Below are positions 1-6,716 of a stretch of 11,744 nt of DNA, piece by piece. The first letter of the stretch is position 1; every line of letters begins with the position of its first letter. Under the pieces are notes generated by a model. The model was not told the origin of the DNA, ran no database searches, and saw only the letters and a list, made by a program, of their open reading frames with translations. Source of the DNA: an uncultured Collinsella sp. GTDB lineage: Bacteria > Actinomycetota > Coriobacteriia > Coriobacteriales > Coriobacteriaceae. A program made the position numbers and the translations under genes. The stretch covers positions 1-11,744 of the forward strand of contig USDH01000033.1 in the NCBI GenBank assembly GCA_900553415.1, in the 5' to 3' direction.

Positions 1-1317
1 TCGATCAGCGATATCTACATGACGAACCTCACGAACGGGAAGTTCACGGTCATGGAGCTCGTCGCGTGCAGCGACCTGATGGTGGAACGTATGAACGCCA
101 GCGCCGCGAAGTTCGGGAACAAGGCCATGAGCCTTGACGAGATCTGCGCGGACCCGGAGATCGAGATGGTCATCTGCCTGACCACGCCCGCAGCCCACTA
201 TCCCATCATCAAGCAGGCGCTGCTGGCGGGCAAGCACGTGTTCTCGGAGAAGATGATCGCCGTCGACCTCTGGCAGGGCAAGGAGCTGGTGCAGATCGCG
301 AACGAGAAGGGGCTGCATCTGGGCGTCGCGCCCGATACCTTCCTCGGCGCATCCGTGCAGACGGCCAAGTACATCGTGGACAAGGGCCTGATCGGCAAGC
401 CCCTGAGCTGCCGCGCGTCCATCTCCCGCGATTACGGCATTTACGCCGAGTTCCTGACGCATCTGGCCAAGAAGGGCGCAGGCATCGGCTTCGACATGGG
501 CGGCTACTACCTGACGGCGCTGGCCGCCATCCTCGGCCCGGTCCGGTCCGTCGCCGCGTTCACGGCGATGAATGACCCCGACCGCGTCAACACCCGCATC
601 GGCGCGCCGGGCTTTGTGTTGGGCCTGGAGCCCAACAATGCTCGCGTGAAGGGGTCGTTCCTGACGAACGTGCTCAAGCGGGCACTACCGGCGTCGATTG
701 CGGTCATTTTGGCCGCGGCGCTCGATATCTTTGTGGCGCGCGTGTTTGGCTTTAACCAGCTCACGCTGTCTACGATGTGCCTACTTACGTCGTGCGCGGC
801 GAGCGTCAGCCTGATCTGGCGCATCTCGCAGCCTCTCACGCCCTTACGTGTGGTGCTCTTTGTGTTTGTAGTCGCCGGCATCTTGGTGGGCGTTATCGGA
901 TTCCCGGAGCTGCTGTCTATTGCCAACCTGTCGATGGGCCAGATGGTTATCTTGGCTGTCATCGTGGTCTTTACCTGCTCGGTTTTCTTTAAGCTCGCCA
1001 CGATGATGGATTCGCTCAAGCCGCGTCGTCGTCATGCCGCAACTGGTTTTGGCCGCGGTGTGCGCGTCCGCCTGGGTCGCGGTGGCGGCAAGGTGAGCTC
1101 GACGGGTTCGACGGCCGAGCGTTTTGCCAAGCGCGTCGCCGCCGACATGGCGCAGCGCCGCGAAGATCGCACCGCTCGCGAGGCCGAGGCCCGCGCACTC
1201 GAGGGCGTGGCCCAGGCCCAGCCCAAGAAAAAGAAGCCCACGGGCGCCAAGCGCTCCCGCGTAACCAAGTCCGCCCAAGGCATCAAAGTCTCGATGCCAA
1301 GCAAAAAGAAGAAGTAG
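1..1317 (+). CDS. Chimeric ORF: Gfo/Idh/MocA oxidoreductase N-terminal half joined to P-type cation ATPase C-terminal membrane domain (5' partial)
   Basis: The frame is open from base 1 (reads SISDIY before the first ATG at 19), so the true start lies upstream. Residues numbered from that ATG. Residues ~1-197 match the NAD(P)-binding and early C-terminal part of Gfo/Idh/MocA sugar dehydrogenases: LTTPAAHY, AGKHVFSEK, TAKYIVDKGLIGKP and GFDMGGYYLTAL. The usual EKP motif is EKM here. From about residue 198 the protein becomes GFVLGLEPNNARVKGSFL, the hallmark segment before the last helices of P-type cation ATPases (Cation_ATPase_C). Four hydrophobic helices follow at ~222-244, 248-270, 276-296 and 307-331, then a Lys/Arg-rich tail ending KKKK. 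The oxidoreductase lacks its second half and the ATPase lacks its phosphorylation, nucleotide-binding and early membrane parts, so neither activity is expected. Phe codons are 7 TTC/0 TTT before the join and 10 TTT/3 TTC after it. Gene fusion, recombination remnant and assembly error are all possible. Confidence 0.8.
   Translation, partial: SISDIYMTNLTNGKFTVMELVACSDLMVERMNASAAKFGNKAMSLDEICADPEIEMVICLTTPAAHYPIIKQALLAGKHVFSEKMIAVDLWQGKELVQIANEKGLHLGVAPDTFLGASVQTAKYIVDKGLIGKPLSCRASISRDYGIYAEFLTHLAKKGAGIGFDMGGYYLTALAAILGPVRSVAAFTAMNDPDRVNTRIGAPGFVLGLEPNNARVKGSFLTNVLKRALPASIAVILAAALDIFVARVFGFNQLTLSTMCLLTSCAASVSLIWRISQPLTPLRVVLFVFVVAGILVGVIGFPELLSIANLSMGQMVILAVIVVFTCSVFFKLATMMDSLKPRRRHAATGFGRGVRVRLGRGGGKVSSTGSTAERFAKRVAADMAQRREDRTAREAEARALEGVAQAQPKKKKPTGAKRSRVTKSAQGIKVSMPSKKKK
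598..637. other. Junction between oxidoreductase and P-type ATPase sequence
   Basis: Oxidoreductase-like sequence ends around ...DRVNTR and ATPase-like sequence is unmistakable from LGLEPNNARVKG, so the breakpoint lies roughly at 598-615. The short string IGAPGF could fit either family, which would be consistent with joining at microhomology. The palindrome GGCGCGCC sits at 601-608. An 8-bp perfect inverted repeat (TGTTGGGC, loop CTGGA, GCCCAACA) follows at 617-637. The exact breakpoint cannot be fixed without intact relatives of both genes. Confidence 0.65.
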
Positions 1318-1371
1318 CTACGCGCCCTGGCGATGTTGAATTGGTGCCTTGCTGCTGTGGGGCCGTGGCGA

Positions 1372-1380
1372 TGTTATGCT
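1372..1380 (+). promoter_or_regulatory. Possible extended -10 promoter for the zinc-ribbon gene
   Basis: TG at 1372-1373 precedes TATGCT at 1375-1380, forming an extended -10 element. Transcription would begin near 1387, about 34 bases before the GTG start at 1421. The best -35 candidate is TTGCTG at 1349-1354, but the 20-base spacing is long. No terminator hairpin was seen after the upstream ORF. This call rests on pattern only. Confidence 0.35.
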
Positions 1381-1420
1381 CTAACCTCGATTGTTTGAAT
1401 TGCTTCGAAAAGAGGATGCC

Positions 1421-2563
1421 GTGATCTGCCCGCATTGCCTTAAGACTATCGAGGACGGCGCCTCGTTCTGCCCCTACTGCAACGCCTATGTGGGTCCGGG
1501 CGATGGCCCCGAGCACACCGAGTTCGTGTTCTGTGAGGGCTGCGGTGCCCGTCTTTCTCCGCATGATCGTACGTGCCCCAAATGCGGACGCCCCGCTCCG
1601 GGTATCCTCTCCGAGGACGCGGCCGCATCCGACTTGGCTGCGGGCCGCACGGCGGGTTTTCCGCGCCTAACGCAAGAGCAGATCGATACCGAGGTGCCGC
1701 ATGCGCCGGCCTCTGCCGCTGCGGTGCTTTCGGACGCCGCCGATCCTAACGAGACCTGCGTGCTGCCGGCTTTCGATAAGGATTTCGGTATTCCCAAGGT
1801 CGATATTCCCACGCCCGTTTCCCTGCATGACGATGCTCAAAAACCCAAGCGCAAGGTGCATCCCGACGAGGACGCTTATCACAAGCACAAGCGTCATATC
1901 CCCAAGCCGCTCATCGTCATCGCGGTCCTTGCCGTCGTTTGCGGCGGTGCCTATTGGTTCGTGACGACCGATCCCATGGGTGTCATGCCTGGCTTCTACG
2001 ACCAGTTTGGCCAAGCTGCACAAACCACCTTCCCTACGCGCCAAAAGGGCGAGGCGACTGAGGACGATACCAAGCAGGACGATTCTGCCGAGGTGGTCCA
2101 GGAAGAAACCGTGCTGACCGATGATCAGCTCTATACCAGGCTCGACGGTCTGTATCAGACCATCGTGTCCTACGCTGACGAGGACCAGATTGGCGAGGTC
2201 ATCGATTCCTTTAACAATGGTTATCTCCGAACGCCGCTGTCCACCCGTCAGGAGCTGTCGCAGAGTGCCTACGCCCTGCGCGACCAGATCAAAAAGACGC
2301 AAGATGAGCTCAACAACCTGAAAGTACAGGACGATACGGTCTATGCGGACGACATCGCCCATTTAAAGCAGCTTGCCGAGTGGATGTATGAGCGCGTCGA
2401 CGTGATCTGTCAGAGTTGGGACATCTCGCTGGCCATTCCCGATGGCGAGTCGATGAGTTCCCACCAAAGCGAGATCCTGGCGCCCATCGCGCAGGGCGGC
2501 AATAGCGCGCTTAATCAGTACGACGCCAATGTGGGTTCCTGGAAGCCGCAGCAGCGTTCCTAA
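1421..2563 (+). CDS. Zinc-ribbon, single-pass membrane protein of unknown function
   Basis: The GTG at 1421 is preferred because AGAGG lies five bases upstream and the protein then begins MICPHC, typical of zinc-ribbon proteins. An in-frame TTG at 1391 would add ten residues but has no good ribosome site. Two Cys4 zinc ribbons are visible: C3, C6, C17, C20 and C38, C41, C52, C55. A long variable linker (~60-140) and a basic, His/Lys-rich stretch (KRKVHP, HKHKRH) lead to one membrane helix at ~164-181. The remaining ~200 residues should be outside the cell. They are acidic at first, then largely helical (~227-340), with no family I recognise. The inferred topology is zinc ribbons in the cytoplasm and a helical domain outside. 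The gene ends 107 bases before the cyclophilin gene, which has its own promoter. Zinc binding is a strong family inference; the role is unknown (a sensor or assembly factor is a guess). Confidence 0.85.
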   Translation: MICPHCLKTIEDGASFCPYCNAYVGPGDGPEHTEFVFCEGCGARLSPHDRTCPKCGRPAPGILSEDAAASDLAAGRTAGFPRLTQEQIDTEVPHAPASAAAVLSDAADPNETCVLPAFDKDFGIPKVDIPTPVSLHDDAQKPKRKVHPDEDAYHKHKRHIPKPLIVIAVLAVVCGGAYWFVTTDPMGVMPGFYDQFGQAAQTTFPTRQKGEATEDDTKQDDSAEVVQEETVLTDDQLYTRLDGLYQTIVSYADEDQIGEVIDSFNNGYLRTPLSTRQELSQSAYALRDQIKKTQDELNNLKVQDDTVYADDIAHLKQLAEWMYERVDVICQSWDISLAIPDGESMSSHQSEILAPIAQGGNSALNQYDANVGSWKPQQRS

Positions 2564-2601
2564 AATTAGTTCGCCATAGTCGGCATAACCTACGTGCGCA
2601 A

Positions 2602-2631
2602 TTGATGTAAGCGCATGCTTATTGCTACAAT
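2602..2631 (+). promoter_or_regulatory. Sigma-70-type promoter upstream of the cyclophilin gene
   Basis: TTGATG at 2602-2607 and TACAAT at 2626-2631 are separated by 18 bases, and TG at 2623-2624 gives an extended -10 element. Transcription would begin near 2638, leaving a leader of about 33 bases with GAGGAAGGA just before the ATG at 2671. An imperfect dyad, CGTGCGC (2593-2599) and GCGCATG (2611-2617), flanks the -35 box and might be a repressor site. The dyad role is speculative. Confidence 0.6.
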
Positions 2632-2670
2632 TCGTACAAATATGCTTTAAACGCACGAGGAAGGAACCAC

Positions 2671-3213
2671 ATGTTTGGTTTTAAGAAAGAGCTCTACACG
2701 CCCGAGTATCAGCTTGCCGGCGACGAGTGCGCCGTTATCGAGACGTCGAAGGGTACCATCAAGGTCAAGTTTGACGGCGAGGGCGCTCCCATTCATGTCG
2801 CGAACTTCTGCGAGCTTTCCACGATGGGTTTCTATGATGGCCTTAAGTTCCATCGCTATGTGCCCGGTTTTGTCATCCAGGGCGGCGACCCCAATACCCG
2901 CGACATGTCCGGCGCCGACGTCGCTGCCGGTCTTGAGGGCCCCGACGGCATGCCCGGTACCGGTGGCCCCGGCTACTGCATCAAGGGCGAGTTTGCCACC
3001 AATCCGCGCAACAGCCATGTCGATGGCGCCCTTGCCATGGCACGCTCCATGGACCCCGATTCCGCGGGTTCGCAGTTCTACTTCTGCCTGGGTGCCCAGC
3101 ATAACCTCGATTCCGGTTACACCGTCTTTGGTACCACGGTCGAGGGTCTCGATGTGATTTCGCAGCTGCGTGCCGGCGACGAGATCGTCCATGTCGAGAT
3201 CGTTCACGAGTAA
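2671..3213 (+). CDS. Cyclophilin-type peptidyl-prolyl cis-trans isomerase
   Basis: This enzyme catalyses cis-trans isomerisation of Xaa-Pro bonds to help protein folding. The 180-residue length fits a single-domain bacterial cyclophilin. The core motifs are in order: FYDGLKFHR with catalytic Arg62, FVIQGGDPN at 67-75, GTGGPGYCIKGEF, SQFYFCLG and YTVFG. There is no signal peptide or membrane segment, so it should act in the cytoplasm. The position equal to Trp121 of human CypA is Asn145, which in known family members usually goes with weak cyclosporin binding. The ATG has a strong GAGGAAGGA ribosome site. The TPR gene starts 11 bases after the stop, so the two are probably co-transcribed. Confidence 0.95.
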   Translation: MFGFKKELYTPEYQLAGDECAVIETSKGTIKVKFDGEGAPIHVANFCELSTMGFYDGLKFHRYVPGFVIQGGDPNTRDMSGADVAAGLEGPDGMPGTGGPGYCIKGEFATNPRNSHVDGALAMARSMDPDSAGSQFYFCLGAQHNLDSGYTVFGTTVEGLDVISQLRAGDEIVHVEIVHE

Positions 3214-3224
3214 AGGGGACTTCC

Positions 3225-4529
3225 TTGAATAGCCAGCTGATCCAACAGGGCCGCGCCGCTTACCGCGCGGGTGATTTTTCCGCTGCAGCCCAGATGCTTG
3301 GGGCGGCAAAGACTCCCGATGAGATTATGGGCGAGGCCGATCACCTTCGTGGCAACGCCTTGATGCACCTGGGCATGTATGCCGAGGCCGCCGAGGCCTA
3401 TGCCGCCGCCCTCAACGACGGCACCTACGGCAAGCGCGGCGCGCTGCTCACCAACCGCGGCAAGGCGCTCGCCGCCGTGGGCGACTACACGACGGCCGCC
3501 CAGGCGTTCTCTGCTGCTACGCAGGATGCTTCCTATGCCACGCCGTTTAAGGCCTATCTGGGCCTGGGTAACGCGCTGTTCCAGTCGGGCGACTATGCCA
3601 ACGCGGGTACTGCCTTCCGTCAGGCCGCCATCGACGGCGCCAATCCGGCTCCTGCCGCCGCACTCGGCGAGCTCGGTCGTTGCTTCATTAAGCTCGGCCG
3701 TCCGGCGGATGCCGTGGAGACCTACCGCACGGCTATCGACTTTGCCGGCCCCCGCGACGACACGCGTGCGCTCAACGCCGGCATGGGTCAGGCGCTTTCT
3801 GCCGCCGGCCGTTCCTCCGACGCACTCGACGCCTTTAACGCCGCCACTGCCGATGGCATCTACCAGCTCACCTCCGAGCAGGCCGACGAGCTTGCCCGCG
3901 TGCACGATTCGCTTGCCGCGCTGTCTGCCCAGACGGCTATGGCCACGGCTCCGGCGCCCGCGATGGACGCTCCTGCCGTCGATCCGCTCGATCCTACGGG
4001 CGCGACCGGTCAGTTTATGCCCGATCCCTCGGACACCGGCTTCTTTACGCTGTCCGAGTCCGAGATGGTCCAGCAGGACCGTCAGGACCGCAAGCAGGCC
4101 AAGGTTCGTCGTCGCCATCGCCACACGGGTCTCAAAGTCTTCATCGTGCTGCTTCTGCTCATTTTGATCGCCGCGGGCGGTCTGGGCTTTGCCTACACGC
4201 GCGGCTTTGGCTTCCCGTCTCAGGAGTCTGTCGTTACCGATCTGTTCCAGGCTGCCGGCGACGGTGACGCCGCAAAGGCCGAGTCTTGCCTGGCCTCGAG
4301 CCTGTCCGAGGACGCTAAGTCGATGATCATCTCCTCGATTCCGCAGGGTGCCACCGTGTCCGTCGAGGGCATGGATCAGTCCATGACCGAGACGACCGCT
4401 AAGGTGAAGGCATCGCTGTCCAAGGGCGGCGAGCAGGAGTACACCGTCAAATTCGTGCGCTCCGACAACCATATCGGCTGGGCCGTTTCTTCGCTCGATA
4501 TGGATTTCTCGGCTGCTGACAACCAGTAG
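3225..4529 (+). CDS. TPR-repeat, single-pass membrane protein of unknown function
   Basis: The TTG start at 3225 is supported by AAAGGGGA five bases upstream and by its closeness to the cyclophilin stop. The 434-residue protein opens with about six TPR-like helical hairpins spanning ~3-210 (for example RGNALMHLGMYAEAAEAYAAAL and GLGNALFQSGDYANAGTAFRQA). A Pro/Ala-rich and acidic linker follows, then a strongly basic stretch (RKQAKVRRRHRH) and one membrane helix at ~303-326. The last ~105 residues should be outside the cell and look like a small alpha/beta domain (LFQAAGDGDAAKAESCLASSLSE... EYTVKFVRSDNHIGWAVSSLDMDF), similar in style to NTF2-like or DUF4878 domains, but I cannot assign it. TPRs usually bind partner proteins, so a cytoplasmic docking platform tied to an external sensing or binding domain is the inferred design. 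A hairpin follows and separates it from mreB. Confidence 0.9.
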   Translation: MNSQLIQQGRAAYRAGDFSAAAQMLGAAKTPDEIMGEADHLRGNALMHLGMYAEAAEAYAAALNDGTYGKRGALLTNRGKALAAVGDYTTAAQAFSAATQDASYATPFKAYLGLGNALFQSGDYANAGTAFRQAAIDGANPAPAAALGELGRCFIKLGRPADAVETYRTAIDFAGPRDDTRALNAGMGQALSAAGRSSDALDAFNAATADGIYQLTSEQADELARVHDSLAALSAQTAMATAPAPAMDAPAVDPLDPTGATGQFMPDPSDTGFFTLSESEMVQQDRQDRKQAKVRRRHRHTGLKVFIVLLLLILIAAGGLGFAYTRGFGFPSQESVVTDLFQAAGDGDAAKAESCLASSLSEDAKSMIISSIPQGATVSVEGMDQSMTETTAKVKASLSKGGEQEYTVKFVRSDNHIGWAVSSLDMDFSAADNQ

Positions 4530-4551
4530 TGACCTTATGGGATTTAGCTTT

Positions 4552-4584
4552 GCCCGGCGCTTCACCGCAAGTGAGGTGCCGGGC
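4552..4584 (+). terminator. Hairpin after the TPR gene, probable terminator
   Basis: GCCCGGCGCTTCAC (4552-4565) pairs with GTGAGGTGCCGGGC (4571-4584) over 14 positions with two G-U pairs and the loop CGCAA. It starts 22 bases after the TPR stop. The following bases are TTGCGC, not a U-run, so termination may be weak or need a factor. It lies directly before the likely mreB promoter, which fits an operon boundary. Confidence 0.55.
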
Positions 4585-4593
4585 TTGCGCTAG

Positions 4594-4599
4594 TATGAT
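4594..4599 (+). promoter_or_regulatory. Candidate -10 box for the mre operon
   Basis: TATGAT stands ten bases after the hairpin and 45 bases before the mreB start. No convincing -35 box sits 16-18 bases upstream because the hairpin arm occupies that space. The string GCTAGTA occurs twice here (4589-4595 and 4602-4608). The call is made on position and the near-consensus hexamer only. Confidence 0.3.
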
Positions 4600-4644
4600 G
4601 AGCTAGTAGTTTTCCAGCAATCATCCAACACATCAGGAGTTGCG

Positions 4645-5685
4645 TTGTTTTCTTTGATGGATATGTTCTTCGGTAGCTATGCGGGCGATCTTGCCATCGA
4701 CCTTGGCACCAATACGCTTGTCTCAGTGCGCGGCAAGGGCATCGTCATTCGTGAGCCCTCTGTAGTCGCCATCGACAAGAATGACGAGCGCATCCTGGCG
4801 GTCGGTATCGAGGCAAAGCGCATGCTCGGCCGTACACCTGGCAACATTGTGGCCGTTCGTCCCCTTAAGGACGGCGTCATCGCCGACTTTGACGTTACCG
4901 AGGCCATGCTTCGCTACTTTATCGACAAGGCGTCCGAGAAGCGCTATCCGTGGACTCCGCGTCCGCGTGTTGTCGTCTGCGTTCCCTCCGGCGTCACGTC
5001 GGTCGAGAAGCGCGCTGTCTTTGAGGCCACGATCCAGGCCGGTGCCCGCCAGGCCTATCTGATCGAAGAGCCTATGGCTGCCGCCATCGGCGCCGACCTG
5101 CCCGTCGAGGAGCCCACCGGCTCCATGGTCATCGACATCGGTGGCGGTACTACCGAGGTTGCCGTTATCGCTATGGGCGGCATCGTCGTTTCGCAGTCCA
5201 TCCGTATTGCCGGCGACGAGTTCGACCAGGCTATCCTCACGCACGTTCGCGATGCCTACAACCTTGCCATCGGCGAGCGTACGGCAGAGGACATCAAGAT
5301 CAAGGTCGGCTCCGCCGTGCCGCTCAAGGACGAGCTCGACGTCGAGGTCAACGGCCGCGACGTGATCACCGGTCTGCCCAAGACCGTGCGCATCGAGAGC
5401 GAGGAGATTCGTCGCGCACTCAACAAGCCGCTCGACGAGATGGCCAAGGCCGTTAAGGACGCCCTCGACGCTACGCCTCCCGATCTTGCCTCGGACCTTA
5501 TGTACTACGGCATTTTGCTGACCGGTGGCGGCGCGCTGCTGCGCGGTCTCGACGTGCGCCTGCGCGATGAGACCGGCGTTTCGGTCAACGTTAGCCCCAC
5601 GGCGCTTGATAACGTCGTTAACGGCTGTGCCCGTGTGCTCGAGGCCAATGCGTTTGATGGCGGCTTCGTCCAGACCAATGCTTAA
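4645..5685 (+). CDS. mreB: Rod-shape determining actin homologue MreB
   Basis: MreB is a bacterial actin that forms ATP-dependent filaments under the membrane and guides lateral wall synthesis by the elongasome. The 346-residue length is typical. Nucleotide-site motifs are intact: phosphate-1 loop DLGTNT (19-24), LIEEPMAAAIGA with the expected catalytic Glu142, phosphate-2 loop DIGGGTTE (164-171) and LTGGGALLRG (292-301). The hydrophobic start MFSLMDMFFG may help membrane contact. The TTG at 4645 is chosen because AGGAG (4635-4639) lies five bases upstream; an in-frame ATG at 4657 would be 17 bases away. It is the first gene of a tight cluster, with mreC 21 bases downstream. Mbl is an alternative name in genomes with several paralogues, but mreC and mreD adjacency favours mreB. 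Confidence 0.97.
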   Translation: MFSLMDMFFGSYAGDLAIDLGTNTLVSVRGKGIVIREPSVVAIDKNDERILAVGIEAKRMLGRTPGNIVAVRPLKDGVIADFDVTEAMLRYFIDKASEKRYPWTPRPRVVVCVPSGVTSVEKRAVFEATIQAGARQAYLIEEPMAAAIGADLPVEEPTGSMVIDIGGGTTEVAVIAMGGIVVSQSIRIAGDEFDQAILTHVRDAYNLAIGERTAEDIKIKVGSAVPLKDELDVEVNGRDVITGLPKTVRIESEEIRRALNKPLDEMAKAVKDALDATPPDLASDLMYYGILLTGGGALLRGLDVRLRDETGVSVNVSPTALDNVVNGCARVLEANAFDGGFVQTNA

Positions 5686-5706
5686 TTTCCAAAAGGTGGA
5701 TTCCAT

Positions 5707-6705
5707 TTGGCACGATCTTCGGGTTTCTCCACAAATCTGAATACCAAGCGACAATCAACGGGTATGCGCCCGTTGATTGTTTTCAGCCTGATTTCGGTGT
5801 TGCTGCTCACGTTTTACATCCGCGAGGGTGAGGCCGGGCCGATTCATGCCGTGCGCTCGGGTGTGACGACGATTACCTCGCCGGTGCGCTTTGTGGGCTC
5901 GGCTGTGGCGGCTCCCTTCAATGCGATCGGCAACGTGTTCTCTAACCTTACGGCGTCGCAGGACACGCTTGACGAGCTTAAGAAGCAAAATGAGGAGCTG
6001 ACCTCTAAGGTCGCCGAGCTCTCCGAGGCCCAAAAGACTGCTGAGCGTCTGGAGGGGCTGGTCGGCCTGCAGTCGACCTACAACCTCAAATCGACCGCAG
6101 CTCGTATCGTTGGTGCCTCGGGCGATGCCTGGACTTCGACCGTAACCATCGACAAGGGTTCTGCCGACGGGCTTTCCATCAACATGCCTGTGACGAGTTC
6201 GGCAGGTGTTATCGGACAGATCATCGAAGTTTCGGCCAAGACATCGACCGTGCGCCTGATTGGCGACGAGAACTCGGGCGTGTCCGCTATGGTGCAGGAC
6301 ACGCGCGCCCAGGGCATGCTGCAGGGTCAGGCTGACGGCACGCTGCGTCTTGAGTACGTGAGCGTCGACTCCGACGTTAAAGTTGGCGACATCATCGTTA
6401 CTTCTGGCATCGGTGGCGTGTTCCCCAAGGGCCTTCCGCTCGGCACCGTCTCGTCGGTTGAGAAATCGGCAAACGACGTTTACTACACCATTGTGGTGCG
6501 CGCCCAGACGACGGCCGAGAACAACGAGGAAGTGCTGGTCATTACCTCGCTGACCGACGAACAGTCGGCCTCGGATGAGGACGTGAACACGGCCAACAGC
6601 ACGCCGCAGGGAACGTCGCGCGATGCTGCGACCAAGACGAAGGACGAGAGCCCGGATGACAGTTCCGACACGTCCGAGACGACCGATTCCGGCTCGAGCG
6701 AATAG
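5707..6705 (+). CDS. mreC: Rod-shape determining protein MreC
   Basis: MreC is a membrane-anchored scaffold that binds PBP2 and MreD and activates the elongasome outside the membrane. The 332-residue protein has a short cytoplasmic start, one membrane helix at 22-38 (PLIVFSLISVLLLTFYI), a coiled coil at ~88-122 and the beta-rich MreC domain at ~125-272 (RIVGASGDAW, GVIGQI, VRLIGDENSGVSAMV, GDIIVTSGIGGVFPKGLPLG). The last ~55 residues are a low-complexity Ser/Thr/Asp/Glu tail, longer than usual. The TTG at 5707 is supported by AAGGTGGA at 5693-5700. An internal ATG at 5764 also precedes the membrane helix but lacks a ribosome site and sits in the loop of a 12-bp hairpin. It lies between mreB and mreD, the classic order. 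Confidence 0.95.
   Translation: MARSSGFSTNLNTKRQSTGMRPLIVFSLISVLLLTFYIREGEAGPIHAVRSGVTTITSPVRFVGSAVAAPFNAIGNVFSNLTASQDTLDELKKQNEELTSKVAELSEAQKTAERLEGLVGLQSTYNLKSTAARIVGASGDAWTSTVTIDKGSADGLSINMPVTSSAGVIGQIIEVSAKTSTVRLIGDENSGVSAMVQDTRAQGMLQGQADGTLRLEYVSVDSDVKVGDIIVTSGIGGVFPKGLPLGTVSSVEKSANDVYYTIVVRAQTTAENNEEVLVITSLTDEQSASDEDVNTANSTPQGTSRDAATKTKDESPDDSSDTSETTDSGSSE
5751..5780 (+). promoter_or_regulatory. Perfect 12-bp inverted repeat in the mreC 5' coding region, terminator-like
   Basis: ACAATCAACGGG (5751-5762) and CCCGTTGATTGT (5769-5780) are exact reverse complements around the loop TATGCG. The right arm runs into TTTT (5780-5783) and then CAGC. The stem has mixed GC content rather than only GC. 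The fold lies in codons 15-25 of mreC and holds the internal ATG at 5764 in its loop. It could act as a partial terminator or translational brake between mreB and the rest of the operon. The repeat is seen directly; the function is inferred. Confidence 0.6.
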
Positions 6706-6716
6706 GGGGCATGTCC

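Noticed and set aside
1313..1320. GTAGCTAC palindrome at the end of the chimeric ORF as a terminator
   Set aside because: Only 8 bases with no loop and no T-run.
1391..1420. Upstream TTG start giving ten extra residues on the zinc-ribbon protein
   Set aside because: No ribosome site fits it, while GTG at 1421 has AGAGG at good spacing and starts directly at the zinc ribbon.
3379..4167. A 262-codon frame in another + strand phase inside the TPR gene
   Set aside because: Composition is dominated by Pro, Arg and Ser, typical of a shifted GC-rich frame.
2671..4529. A defence or toxin-antitoxin system in the cyclophilin-TPR region
   Set aside because: No nuclease, nucleotidyltransferase, toxin or helicase motifs are present; the genes look like housekeeping or envelope functions.
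3204..4565. A 453-codon open frame on the minus strand opposite the TPR gene
   Set aside because: It mirrors the codon pattern of the + strand gene, has no recognisable domain and lacks a supporting operon context; the + strand has clear TPRs and a membrane helix.
4723..5754. A 343-codon minus-strand open frame opposite mreB
   Set aside because: mreB is unmistakable on the + strand; the antisense frame is a by-product of GC-rich codon use.
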